Of a stretch of DNA of 64,000 nt, positions 33,257-42,796 are shown one piece after another (the stretch's first letter is position 1; every line of letters starts with the position of its first letter). The position numbers and the translations under genes were made by a program. Location of the stretch: the NCBI GenBank assembly GCA_014802015.1, contig JAAVDB010000005.1, positions 1 through 64,000 on the forward strand. The letters run 5' to 3'. Source of the stretch: Bacteroides sp. GTDB lineage: Bacteria; Bacteroidota; Bacteroidia; Bacteroidales; Muribaculaceae. The notes beneath the pieces were generated by a model. The model did not search any database and was not told the DNA's origin. It worked only from the letters and a program-made list of their open reading frames with translations.

Positions 33257-33275
33257 TTAGAAATGATAATTCTAA
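33257..33275. promoter_or_regulatory. Possible operator dyad upstream of the VanZ-like gene
   Basis: TTAGAA-N7-TTCTAA forms a perfect 6-bp dyad in the 76-nt gap between the XRE gene and the VanZ-like gene. It is placed 10-28 nt upstream of the ATG at 33247. A dimeric XRE regulator could bind it. AT-rich dyads also arise by chance. Confidence 0.3.
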
Positions 33276-33323
33276 ATATATGCACGACTGGCGTAAACAG
33301 AATTTACGGATGCGTATAAATAT

Positions 33324-33536
33324 TTAACGTTCTTCGGTATACTCATCCGAATAATACTGAAAAAAATCTACGTTAAGAGCACGGGAAATCTGCATCAGCA
33401 GATCTGTATTGATGGATTGCTGACGAAAAATATAGTACACATTGGGGCGCTCGCAATTGATCTTACGAGCGAGCCAAGCAGGCGTCCGTTCCTGTCTGTC
33501 AAGTTCTTCCTTGATCAGCTTCCCTATATGTGGCAT
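33324..33536 (-). CDS. Small XRE-family HTH regulator
   Basis: 70 residues, almost only an HTH_3 domain: IGKLIKEELDRQERTPAWLARKINCERPNVYYIFRQQSINTDLLMQISRALNVDFFQYYS. The recognition helix is near CERPNVYYIFRQ. It is the first gene of the five-gene small-protein cluster and probably regulates it. No promoter box is visible upstream. Confidence 0.8.
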   Translation of the reverse strand: MPHIGKLIKEELDRQERTPAWLARKINCERPNVYYIFRQQSINTDLLMQISRALNVDFFQYYSDEYTEER

Positions 33537-34024
33537 TTAGTGAGTATCAGATTCAGACTCCGCATAGAATCTTAATATTAGGTTTTGCCAAAACAAAAGG
33601 CGCGGAGTTCGTTTTGCTTTCCACCTCTTTTGATTCTACGTATCGCCAAACACGCTGCCGAAAGATTGCGGAAGAACATAACTACCCCACGCCGCTATCG
33701 CCTATGATTGGCATCTGCACCGTGGAGTCAGTGCGTGCTACATATACGAACACGACATTAGGGCATTCTTCGCAGGGTATCTTCGGCTTATTCTTTTATT
33801 TTGGCGATTTCAGAATCAAAGAACCGAGCAAAATGCCTTTTGTAAATATATACAAAGCTTTAATCAGCCTCCGCCGATCGGGAAAATTCCCTTGCTTTTG
33901 TACGGGTAAAATTACGTATTCTTTATGAATTATCAAAAAAAATCGGCTGCATGATATTTTTATTTGGAGAATGGATAACCGGAATAAATTTCATACCTTT
34001 GTGTATTATCTGTTTCTACATTAC
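33537..34024. other. Gene-poor stretch between the XRE gene and the GH115 gene
   Basis: 488 nt. The only sizeable frame is 33530-33928 on the plus strand (GTG start, 132 codons). Its composition (many Ser, Arg, Phe, Cys) and its overlap with the XRE start make it doubtful as a gene. It could be a decayed gene. The last 31 nt hold the GH115 promoter. I see no tRNA, hairpin terminator or repeat. Confidence 0.4.
33994..34001 (+). promoter_or_regulatory. -7 box (TACCTTTG) of the GH115 gene
   Basis: A perfect match lies 23 nt before the ATG at 34025. It excludes the in-frame ATG at 33971 as the start, because that codon lies upstream of the predicted transcription start. Confidence 0.55.
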
Positions 34025-36532
34025 ATGAGTAAGATTGCATCAAGATTAACCATATTATTTCTGGTCACCATCGCATGGAGTTCGGTGGATGTATTCGGTG
34101 GGGACAAGGTGTCCGTTGTGTTCCATGATCAGAAAGGAGCGTTTCCAATAGTCTCAGCCGACGGCCACACAGCAACGTTTGTAATCGACAGTTTGGACGC
34201 CGAGGTCGTCTCTACAGCTGCACAGGCGGTGGCAGATGATATCAGATTAATAACGGGCCTCACCCCTACTCTCGCGTCATCAGCCGACAGGCTTAAATAT
34301 CCCGTTATAGCTGGAACTATCGGCTCATCAATGCTGATAGACAATCTCATTGAGTCAGGCAAACTGGATGCGAGCGGAGTCAAGGGGAAATGGGAGGCTT
34401 ACGGGCTGGCTGTGGTGGACAAACCATTAAAAGGAGTAAAGCAGGCTCTCGTAGCATACGGAAGCACACCTCGGGCCACGGCTTATTCGCTTTTTGAGCT
34501 GTCACGCCTTATGGGCGTATCGCCTTACGTATGGTGGGCGGATGTTCTGCCGGAAAAACATGAGGCCATATATGCTACACCGGGTGTAACAGTTGTCGGA
34601 GAGCCGGCAGTGAAGTTCCGAGGTATTTTCATCAATGATGAGGATTGGGGGCTAAATCCATGGGCAGCTAAAAACTTAGACTCCGAATACAATAATATAG
34701 GTCCCAATACCTACGCCAAGGTAATGGAACTGTTGTTACGCTTGCGTGCCAATGTGCTGTGGCCGGCGATGCATCATTGCTCACAGGCTTTCTGGGATAA
34801 CAAGGACAACCTTCCCATTGCAAAAAAGTATGATATTGCCTTAGGTTCAAGCCACTGCGAGCAGATGCTGCGCGATAACGAATGGGAATGGAGACGATAC
34901 GACGACCGCACAGGCACAAACGAGAACTGGAATTATACAGAAAACAAGGAAAAAATACAGCGTTACTGGGAGGAACGTGTTATGGAGAGCAAGGGATACT
35001 CGGCAATGTACACACTGGGCATGCGCGGCGTGCATGACTCTGGAATCAAGGGTTATCGTTCGTCCAAGGAACGTGTGCGCGGTCTGACCGAGATCATAGA
35101 CTATCAGCGCGCTCTGATACGTAAACATATCGGTGACCCCGAAACAGTACCGCAGATTTTCATACCCTATAAAGAGGTGCTCGATGCTTATAATGCCGGA
35201 CTGAAAGTACCTGAGGATGTCATTCTGACATGGGTTGATGACAACCACGGCTATATACGCCAGCTCCCCACCGTTGAGGAACAGAAACGTTCGGGAGGAC
35301 ACGGTGTCTATTACCACCTGTCATACTGGGGCAAACCGGCCGATTATCTATGGCTGAGTTCCACCTCCCCATCACTTATCAGCTATGAGCTCACCAAGGG
35401 GTACGAAAACGGAATCCGTGATTTATGGGTAATCAACATAGGCGACATCAAACCGGCCGAAGCCGAACTGCAATTCTGCATGGATCTCGCATGGGACATC
35501 AACGCGTGGCAGCCGGAGGAGGCATACAAGTATACCCGCCATTGGATGCAAATGACTTTTGGCGATGAGGTTGCGGATGAACTGGCAGATATAAAGCTTG
35601 AATACTACGAGCTTGCTGCGGCCGGCAAACCTGAACATATCTTCAGCGTCGATTACTCGTCAGCCGATATGGATGAACGCATCCGGCGATACCGGCTCAT
35701 TTCGGAACGTGTTGACGAAATATCCGACAGAATCCCAGAACGTCTCAAAGATGCGTTTTTCGAACTGATTGAGTATCCTGTCAAAGGAGCTTACAATATG
35801 AACGTCATGACATTCCGCGCACGTCAGAGCCTTGATCTTGCAGCCTGTGGCCGGCGCAACCAAGCACTCGAATACGCAGATCAGGCACGAAATGCCCATA
35901 ACGAAATCGAAGAACTTACCCGCAAATATAATGTCCATATAGCCAACGGAAAATGGAATGGCATGATGGATTGCAAGCCACGCAAGCAGAAACAGTTCGA
36001 TCTCCCGCCGGTTGCCGTTAGTGACTCAATCGCATCTGTTGACACAGCAACCGCTGTCACAGAGTCCGTCAAGATACCGGCATCCGACTTTACACAGTCA
36101 AAAGGTAGCATCAGGGAGATCCGCGGTCTCGGCCCCGGGAAAAGCAGTATCACCGTTTATCCTATGGACTATACGGATTACCGCAACAATATCGGGGAAG
36201 CTCCATATTTAGAGTATTCCATCCCCGTAAAGAAGGGTGTTAACAGGATTGAGGTCAGATGTCTACCCTCTTTTCCTATCCACAGTGGCGATAATCTTGA
36301 TGTCGCTATCAGTATTAACGATGGCGAGAGCTCGGTATGTTCTCTCAAAACCGTAGCCACTAAAGGAAAGTGGAACAGTAACGTACTAAAGGGTTATAAC
36401 GATGCCTCCGTTACTTATGACTCCCCATCCGATGCAAGTATAACCCTAAGAGTAAGCCTGCTCAATCCGGGCATAGTTATCAGTGAGATATACACTCAAC
36501 CGGCCAGTAGCTTAGAGACGGTTCGTGAATGA
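34025..36532 (+). CDS. Glycoside hydrolase family 115 (xylan alpha-1,2-glucuronidase type)
   Basis: 835 residues with a signal peptide (about 1-26, ending SSVDVFGG). The GH115 core is clear: VAYGSTPRATAYSLFELSRLMGVSPYVWWADVLP, EPAVKFRGIFINDEDWGLNPWAAK, GPNTYAKVMELLLRLRANVLWPAMH, LTWVDDNHGYIRQLPTVEE and LWVINIGDIKPAE. The C-terminal ~150 residues match the GH115 C-terminal beta domain. Family members remove 4-O-methyl-glucuronic acid from xylan; related specificities cannot be excluded. It stands alone, without SusC/D or other CAZyme genes. The start was chosen from the promoter position and signal peptide. Confidence 0.93.
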   Translation: MSKIASRLTILFLVTIAWSSVDVFGGDKVSVVFHDQKGAFPIVSADGHTATFVIDSLDAEVVSTAAQAVADDIRLITGLTPTLASSADRLKYPVIAGTIGSSMLIDNLIESGKLDASGVKGKWEAYGLAVVDKPLKGVKQALVAYGSTPRATAYSLFELSRLMGVSPYVWWADVLPEKHEAIYATPGVTVVGEPAVKFRGIFINDEDWGLNPWAAKNLDSEYNNIGPNTYAKVMELLLRLRANVLWPAMHHCSQAFWDNKDNLPIAKKYDIALGSSHCEQMLRDNEWEWRRYDDRTGTNENWNYTENKEKIQRYWEERVMESKGYSAMYTLGMRGVHDSGIKGYRSSKERVRGLTEIIDYQRALIRKHIGDPETVPQIFIPYKEVLDAYNAGLKVPEDVILTWVDDNHGYIRQLPTVEEQKRSGGHGVYYHLSYWGKPADYLWLSSTSPSLISYELTKGYENGIRDLWVINIGDIKPAEAELQFCMDLAWDINAWQPEEAYKYTRHWMQMTFGDEVADELADIKLEYYELAAAGKPEHIFSVDYSSADMDERIRRYRLISERVDEISDRIPERLKDAFFELIEYPVKGAYNMNVMTFRARQSLDLAACGRRNQALEYADQARNAHNEIEELTRKYNVHIANGKWNGMMDCKPRKQKQFDLPPVAVSDSIASVDTATAVTESVKIPASDFTQSKGSIREIRGLGPGKSSITVYPMDYTDYRNNIGEAPYLEYSIPVKKGVNRIEVRCLPSFPIHSGDNLDVAISINDGESSVCSLKTVATKGKWNSNVLKGYNDASVTYDSPSDASITLRVSLLNPGIVISEIYTQPASSLETVRE

Positions 36533-36591
36533 ATGTTAGTTAAGATTTGCTAATCATCGGTAAGGCGTGCGGATATGTCACGGTAATTTCG

Positions 36592-36599
36592 TAACTTTG
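36592..36599 (+). promoter_or_regulatory. -7 box (TAACTTTG) of the CHU_C protein gene
   Basis: A perfect match lies 20 nt before the ATG at 36620, in the 87-nt gap after the GH115 gene. Confidence 0.5.
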
Positions 36600-36619
36600 T
36601 ATATTAAACGTGACAAGAA

Positions 36620-37942
36620 ATGAATGTTCACTCTCTTACTATAATACTGCTTTGTCAGACTGTCGCGACGACGGCACTGGCGCAGATCAGCGTCAGTTAC
36701 AGTTCTCAGGGACATTCCGAACTCCCTATACATGTGGCTGCGCCGGCCGGCACCGGGCTTGATCAGGGTATCTATGTGGTGCCCGATACAGGAGGGTTGC
36801 GCATATCCTGTTCATCATCCACACCTTCCGCTGTCAGATGGTATTCATTCTCCAATATGGGGGCAGCTTACGCTCAGGCACTCTCCTCCGGGGGCACAGA
36901 CGGTACATCGTCGTGGATCACCCCTTCAGCAGGCGATATGGGATATGTCGTCGAAGATGGAGGTCGCAGTTATTATCTGTGGCTTGTCGATTACTCACGC
37001 CATCAATTCACTGACGGCACTATAACCGAAGCAGATACGCAGGAGTGCGGACGCACCACACTTGATTGCACAGCTTCGGCTGATGAGATAGCATATTACA
37101 GCATCAACGGTCGTCGTATCACACTATCACGCGACATAACTGTGGCATACAATACTCTTGAATGGAACGAGGAGGCTCAGAATTATGTCGAGACCTCTGT
37201 ATCGGAGACTCTTGAGTACCTCACCCCTATTCTACATCTGGATGCGCCGCTGTGTCAGACTCAATTTACAGTCGAAGGCGACAGATTTCTGAGTCAGTGG
37301 GGACACCCGGAGATCATAACTTCTCCATCAATAGCTCCTCACTCTATAGCAGCCCATTCTACGGCCGTGGCTGATGAGCGTTCCAATGACAATGAGACCA
37401 ATACAACCCAACCGGGTACACTCGGAGGATCCGCACCATGCACGGTAACATTCACGGCATGGGTGACTGATGCAGCACTGTTCCATGAATGGCAATTCTC
37501 CAGATACAGTGATTTTGACGACATATCATTGCGCGCATCCGAGCTTGAATTTACGCACACGTTTACCGAAGAAGGCACCACGTACGTGCGATTGTATTGC
37601 GCCAACGGTGATGCTTCGTGCGAGTATTTCGGTCAGACATACGAAATCTCTATCGGACAGTCCGACCTGAAATGTCCAAACGCCTTCTCGCCATACAATC
37701 AGGATGGCGTCAACGACGAATGGAAAGTGTCATACACATCGATCATAGAATTTGAATGTCACATATTCAACCGCAACGGCCGTAAAATCATCTCCTTGAC
37801 CGATCCGTCACAAGGCTGGGACGGAAAGTACGGTGGAAAATTCGTTCCTGCGGGAGCTTATTACTATGTAATAAAAGCCCGTGGCGCTGACGGTAAGGAA
37901 TATAAATTGTCAGGTGACATCAATCTTGTGGAATACAACTAA
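36620..37942 (+). CDS. Secreted protein with gliding motility-associated C-terminal (CHU_C, type IX type B) domain
   Basis: 440 residues. Signal peptide (about 1-22, ending TALAQ), then a region with PKD-like features (CTVTFTAWVTDAALFHEWQFSRY). The C-terminal ~85 residues form the CHU_C domain: CPNAFSPYNQDGVNDEWKVSY, FNRNGRKIISLTDPSQGWDGKYGG and VPAGAYYYVIKARGADG. This domain is a type B export signal of the type IX system, so the protein should reach the surface or medium. The function of the rest is unknown. A lytic transglycosylase gene follows after 24 nt. Confidence 0.88.
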   Translation: MNVHSLTIILLCQTVATTALAQISVSYSSQGHSELPIHVAAPAGTGLDQGIYVVPDTGGLRISCSSSTPSAVRWYSFSNMGAAYAQALSSGGTDGTSSWITPSAGDMGYVVEDGGRSYYLWLVDYSRHQFTDGTITEADTQECGRTTLDCTASADEIAYYSINGRRITLSRDITVAYNTLEWNEEAQNYVETSVSETLEYLTPILHLDAPLCQTQFTVEGDRFLSQWGHPEIITSPSIAPHSIAAHSTAVADERSNDNETNTTQPGTLGGSAPCTVTFTAWVTDAALFHEWQFSRYSDFDDISLRASELEFTHTFTEEGTTYVRLYCANGDASCEYFGQTYEISIGQSDLKCPNAFSPYNQDGVNDEWKVSYTSIIEFECHIFNRNGRKIISLTDPSQGWDGKYGGKFVPAGAYYYVIKARGADGKEYKLSGDINLVEYN

Positions 37943-37966
37943 TAAATACATCAAATCAGCATTAAA

Positions 37967-38974
37967 ATGAGACTCAATCATATATCTCTGCTTGGCTCTG
38001 TAGCCGCACTCGTACTCGTCGGAATTTTCGCTCCGACTGAAAGCGCCATCGCTTCCTCTTCAGCCAACACTTCCGCATCCGAATACAATGAGGACATCGC
38101 AGACCGAAATAACGGAGATTTTTCACCGGTCATATCTCCCGTCATCCCCTCATCCGTAACTTTTGCCGGTAAAAAAATATCACTCGATCCGACCGACATG
38201 TGGGAACGTCTGGACCGAGAACTCACAGCCATGAGCTACACCCACGGCAACACACTCCTGACCATCAAGCGTGCCAACCGTTACTTTCCCGTAATGGCAC
38301 CTATACTGAAAGAACAGGGCATCCCGGCTGATATGATATATCTGGCTGCTATCGAATCCACGCTCAACCCCTTTGCCGTCTCTCCGGCCAAAGCGGCCGG
38401 TATGTGGCAGTTTATGCCATCGACTGCGAAAGAATACGGACTGGAAGTAGGCACTGAGGTCGATGAACGCTATGATGTGGAGAAGGCTACCCGTGCAGCG
38501 TGTAAATATCTAAAGAGCGCATACGCCAAATACGGAAACTGGGAGTCGGTAGCCGCAAGCTATAACGGCGGCATGGCACGCGTCACTAATGAACTGGCCG
38601 CACAGCAGGCCTCATCGGCCTACGACCTGTGGCTTGCTGACGAGACGATGCGTTACATGTTTCGTCTTCTGGCCATGAAAATAATTATGGAGAATCCTTC
38701 GGATTACGGTTTCAGCCTATCAGCCTCGCAACTGTATCAACCGCACGAATACACAACGGTAAAAGTGAGCGGCCCCGTTACCGACTGGGCGCAGTGGGCC
38801 ATTGACCACGGCACGGACTACAGGACTCTGCGCGAACACAATCCCTGGATACGCGCCAAGGCTCTTACAAATAAAGCCGGTAAGACATATACGGTGCTCA
38901 TCCCGACCAAAGATTCAACATCCCGCTCACGACAGAAGAACAAGGTCTATAATCCCGCATGGATTAATGGCTGA
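37967..38974 (+). CDS. Lytic murein transglycosylase (SLT domain, MltD-like)
   Basis: 335 residues with a signal peptide (about 1-30). The SLT domain shows the catalytic Glu in DMIYLAAIESTLNPFAVSP, then AAGMWQFMPSTAKEYGLEV and VAASYNGGMARV. A LysM-like tail is suggested by TDYRTLREHNPWIRAKAL and KTYTVLIPT. It cleaves peptidoglycan glycan strands to 1,6-anhydro products. It follows the CHU_C gene closely and precedes uvrA by 31 nt. Confidence 0.92.
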   Translation: MRLNHISLLGSVAALVLVGIFAPTESAIASSSANTSASEYNEDIADRNNGDFSPVISPVIPSSVTFAGKKISLDPTDMWERLDRELTAMSYTHGNTLLTIKRANRYFPVMAPILKEQGIPADMIYLAAIESTLNPFAVSPAKAAGMWQFMPSTAKEYGLEVGTEVDERYDVEKATRAACKYLKSAYAKYGNWESVAASYNGGMARVTNELAAQQASSAYDLWLADETMRYMFRLLAMKIIMENPSDYGFSLSASQLYQPHEYTTVKVSGPVTDWAQWAIDHGTDYRTLREHNPWIRAKALTNKAGKTYTVLIPTKDSTSRSRQKNKVYNPAWING

Positions 38975-39005
38975 GACTGTCTAATGAACAAACCCTAAAA
39001 AGTCA

Positions 39006-41885
39006 ATGAAGAACACAGATATACTGACGGCAGATACCACTCAATATATACCTGCCCACGCCCCTACTCTCGAAGTCATGGGTGCAAGGGTGCATAATCT
39101 GAAAAATATCGACGTGAGCATACCGCACGGATCGCTGACAGTAGTGACCGGTCTTAGCGGCAGCGGCAAATCGTCACTCGCATTCGACACAATCTATGCC
39201 GAGGGACAGCGACGCTACATCGAGACATTCTCGGCATACGCACGCAATATGCTCGGTAATCTCGAACGACCTGATGTAGACAAAATCACAGGTCTGTCGC
39301 CTGTGATTGCTATCGAACAGAAGACCATAAACCGTAATCCACGTTCGACCATAGGCACTGTAACAGAAATATATGACTTTCTGCGTCTGCTCTATGCCCG
39401 AGCCGGCACGGCGGTGAGCTACGTCACCGGTGAGCCGATGGTCAAATATACCCGTGACCAGATAGTCAATCTCATCCTCAGCCGCTACGAAGGCAAAAAG
39501 GTGTACATACTCGCTCCTGTGGTTCGTAACCGTAAAGGTCACTACAAGGAACTGTTTGAGCAGATGCGCAAGAAGGGATTCCTCACTGTGCGCGTTGATG
39601 GCCAGTTGCGCGAACTGACCGTCGGCATGAAAGTCGACCGATACCGCAATCATGACATCGAACTGGTTATCGACCGACTCAAAGTGTCACCCAAAGATCT
39701 GACAAGACTTGAAGCCACTGTTACCGATGCTCTGCGTCAGGGTGACAAGCAGGTAATGATATACGATGTTGACGATGATAAGGCGTCGTACTTCTCACAG
39801 ACACTGATGGACCCGGTCGGCGGACTTTCGTATCGCGAGCCTGCACCTCATAATTTCTCATTCAATTCTCCGCTCGGGGCATGTCCCTGTTGTAAGGGAT
39901 TGGGTTATGTGAACATCATCGATCGAGATAAGATTATCCCGGATCCGTCGCTTTCAATATATCAAGGTGGTATAGTACCCCTTGGCAAATACCGCAACTC
40001 TATGGTATTCTGGCAGATTGACGCTATATGCAAAAAATACGGACATACCATCAAAACCCCGATAAGCGATCTGAGTGAAGAGGCAATGAACGACATTCTC
40101 AACGGCACTAACGAGCGTCTCGTCATCGATAATGATACTATGGCTACACATAACTATTTCCAGAGTTATGACGGCCTGATAAAATACATCGAGATGCAGC
40201 AGGGCGAAGAAGCCTCGGCCTCCGCAAAAAAATGGAGTGAGGGATTCTTCACACGTGGCGTATGTCCCGAATGTAACGGCGACCGACTCAATAAGGAGGC
40301 TCTGCACTTCTTCATCGACGGTAAGAATATCGCCGAACTCTGCCGTATGGACATATCCGAACTGTATCAGTGGGCACAGGGACTCGAAGACCGTCTTCCA
40401 CCTACATCACGCGTTATCGCAACCGAGATTATGAAAGAAGTGCGAGGGCGACTAAAATTCCTTATGGATGTCGGTTTGGACTATCTGCAGTTGTCCCGTC
40501 CGTCTGCCACACTGTCGGGCGGCGAAAGTCAGCGCATACGTCTCGCCACACAGTTAGGCAGTCAGCTTGTCAATGTCCTTTACATCCTTGACGAACCCTC
40601 GATCGGATTGCATCAGCGCGACAACCGCAGACTCATTGATTCGCTCAAGAATCTGCGTGACGCATCCAACTCGATACTGGTCGTCGAACATGACAAGGAC
40701 ATAATGCTTGAGGCAGACCATATTGTTGACATCGGCCCCAATGCAGGGCGCAAAGGTGGAGAGGTGGTATTCTCAGGTACACCCGAGGAGATGCTCGCCA
40801 CCTCAACGCTTACAGCCCGCTATCTTAACGGCTCACTCAGTCTGCCGTTCAATAACCATCCCCGAAAGGGTAACGGTAAAAAGATAGTCCTGCGTGGTGC
40901 CAGAGGTAATAATCTGCGCGATGTAACACTCACATTGCCGCTCGGCAAACTCGTGTGCGTGTCGGGTGTGTCAGGCAGTGGTAAGTCAACACTTGTCAAT
41001 GCCACGCTCCAACCTATACTCAGTCAGAAACTATACCGCTCGCTCACCCCGCCTCTACCCTACGGCTCTATTGAAGGCATAGAATATATAGATAAAGCCG
41101 TACGTGTCGACCAGTCTCCGCTCGGAAAGTCACCTCGCTCCAACCCTGCGACTTACACAGGTGTGTTCACAGCCATACGCGACCTGTTCGCCTCGCTGTC
41201 CGAAGCTAAGATTCGCGGCTACCGTCCGGGACGATTCTCGTTCAATGTATCAGGTGGCCGATGCGAGACATGTATGGGTAACGGATACAAAACTATCGAG
41301 ATGAACTTTCTGCCGGATGTGCTCGTACCGTGTGAGACATGTGGCGGCAAACGATATAACCGTGAGACACTCGAAGTCCGATACAAAGGTAAATCCATCG
41401 CTGATGTCCTTGACATGACTATCAATCAGGCCGTGGACTTCTTTCAGAACATACCTTCTATAATTAGCAAGATCAAGGTACTTCAGGACATCGGACTCGG
41501 ATATATCAAACTTGGCCAGCCGTCATCAACTCTGTCAGGCGGTGAGAACCAGCGTGTCAAGCTCGCGGCCGAACTGTCGCGCCGTGACACGGGTAACACG
41601 CTTTTTATACTTGACGAACCCACGACCGGACTTCATTTCGACGACATACGAGTGTTGCTCGGAGTCCTCAACCGGCTTGTTGACAAGGGTAACACGGTTC
41701 TTGTTATCGAGCATAATGTAGATGTCATCTGCGCTGCCGACCATATCATAGATATGGGACCCGGGGGTGGAAAAAACGGAGGTAACATTATTGTTACCGG
41801 CACGCCGGCTCAGGTAGCAAAGACCGACTCACCAACCGCACCATTCATACGCGAACAGATGACGGTATCCGCAGCGCACAAATAA
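39006..41885 (+). CDS. uvrA: Excinuclease ABC subunit A
   Basis: 959 residues. Two ABC units: Walker A GLSGSGKSSLAFDT (about 47-60) and GVSGSGKSTL (about 655-664), signatures LSGGESQRIRLA and LSGGENQRVKLA, Walker B LYILDEPSIGL and LFILDEPTTGL. Zinc-binding cysteines occur in ACPCCKGLG, VCPECNGDRL, CETCMGNGY and CETCGGKRY. It recognises bulky DNA lesions and loads UvrB in nucleotide excision repair. Some species have two UvrA paralogues; this has the full UvrB-binding and insertion regions. Confidence 0.96.
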   Translation: MKNTDILTADTTQYIPAHAPTLEVMGARVHNLKNIDVSIPHGSLTVVTGLSGSGKSSLAFDTIYAEGQRRYIETFSAYARNMLGNLERPDVDKITGLSPVIAIEQKTINRNPRSTIGTVTEIYDFLRLLYARAGTAVSYVTGEPMVKYTRDQIVNLILSRYEGKKVYILAPVVRNRKGHYKELFEQMRKKGFLTVRVDGQLRELTVGMKVDRYRNHDIELVIDRLKVSPKDLTRLEATVTDALRQGDKQVMIYDVDDDKASYFSQTLMDPVGGLSYREPAPHNFSFNSPLGACPCCKGLGYVNIIDRDKIIPDPSLSIYQGGIVPLGKYRNSMVFWQIDAICKKYGHTIKTPISDLSEEAMNDILNGTNERLVIDNDTMATHNYFQSYDGLIKYIEMQQGEEASASAKKWSEGFFTRGVCPECNGDRLNKEALHFFIDGKNIAELCRMDISELYQWAQGLEDRLPPTSRVIATEIMKEVRGRLKFLMDVGLDYLQLSRPSATLSGGESQRIRLATQLGSQLVNVLYILDEPSIGLHQRDNRRLIDSLKNLRDASNSILVVEHDKDIMLEADHIVDIGPNAGRKGGEVVFSGTPEEMLATSTLTARYLNGSLSLPFNNHPRKGNGKKIVLRGARGNNLRDVTLTLPLGKLVCVSGVSGSGKSTLVNATLQPILSQKLYRSLTPPLPYGSIEGIEYIDKAVRVDQSPLGKSPRSNPATYTGVFTAIRDLFASLSEAKIRGYRPGRFSFNVSGGRCETCMGNGYKTIEMNFLPDVLVPCETCGGKRYNRETLEVRYKGKSIADVLDMTINQAVDFFQNIPSIISKIKVLQDIGLGYIKLGQPSSTLSGGENQRVKLAAELSRRDTGNTLFILDEPTTGLHFDDIRVLLGVLNRLVDKGNTVLVIEHNVDVICAADHIIDMGPGGGKNGGNIIVTGTPAQVAKTDSPTAPFIREQMTVSAAHK

Positions 41886-41935
41886 CACCTTTTCATACCG
41901 ACAATCAACACAATATCCATATCAAAATTAACAGA

Positions 41936-42793
41936 ATGAAAGTCATATCCACGTCACGTTACATATCACTGTTTTTCGCACTTGTTTCCGTTGTCACGTC
42001 CGTCGAAGTCTGTGCCGAGACTCAGCCTGTGGATTTCGGCATGGCATTCTTCGGCAAGAAGAATATCGAACATATACGTAGTGAGGAACATTTTCCTCTG
42101 TCAAGCGTGATGAAACTATTTCAAGGAGTTGCCGTACTTGACTCCGTCAGCCGGGCAGGACTTTCACTTGATATGGGGATAAAAGTTTCACCCGAAGATC
42201 TCAAAGCGGATACCTGGTCTCCAATGCGTGACACTTATCCCGAAGGGACAACTTTACCTCTTGCCGAGATTATCAGGTACAGTATTCAGGAGTCGGATAA
42301 CAATGCGTGCGACATACTTTTTTCACACTTCTATAGCCCGGCCCGTCTTACGGAATGGCTAAAGGATAAGGAATTTGACGACATTGAAATCAAGTATACC
42401 GAGGATGAGATGCACCGCGATCCATCGCTTGCGTACGGTAATATCGGCTCTCCATTTTCCACAGCGGAATTTCTGGAATCGCTCTATAACGGCGATCTGC
42501 TTGACAGCAGCATGACTGAGTGGATGACCAAAACCCTTGAAGAGTGCAATACAGGACTTGGACGTATTCCGGCCGCCCCATATCCGGCAGGGACTAAAAT
42601 CGGCCACAAGACCGGCACCGGATTCGAGACAGATGGCTTCCTGACAGGCATAAATGATGCGGCAGTTATCACTCTGCCTAACGGTAAACGTTACATTCTC
42701 GTAGTGTTTGTCCGCCAGTCAGCCCTTGATGCGGACGCAACGGACGCATTCATCTCGGCAATCGCACAGTCAGCATTACAGAAGGAGCTGTAA
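41936..42793 (+). CDS. Class A beta-lactamase, subclass A2-like (PER/CfxA side), short N-terminus
   Basis: 285 residues with a signal peptide (about 1-28, ending VCAE). All class A motifs are visible: Ser57-x-x-Lys60 (SVMK), Ser120-Asp-Asn (SDN), Glu156 with Asn169 in the omega loop (EDEMHRDPSLAYGN), and Lys225-Thr-Gly (HKTGTG). The EMH spacing to Asn (+13) matches PER-type enzymes. Only about 29 residues separate the mature N-terminus from the active Ser, against about 45 normally, so helix 1 seems to be missing. It should hydrolyse some beta-lactams, or may be a peptidoglycan-interacting relative. It ends 3 nt from the convergent helicase gene. Confidence 0.87.
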   Translation: MKVISTSRYISLFFALVSVVTSVEVCAETQPVDFGMAFFGKKNIEHIRSEEHFPLSSVMKLFQGVAVLDSVSRAGLSLDMGIKVSPEDLKADTWSPMRDTYPEGTTLPLAEIIRYSIQESDNNACDILFSHFYSPARLTEWLKDKEFDDIEIKYTEDEMHRDPSLAYGNIGSPFSTAEFLESLYNGDLLDSSMTEWMTKTLEECNTGLGRIPAAPYPAGTKIGHKTGTGFETDGFLTGINDAAVITLPNGKRYILVVFVRQSALDADATDAFISAIAQSALQKEL

Positions 42794-42796
42794 GCG

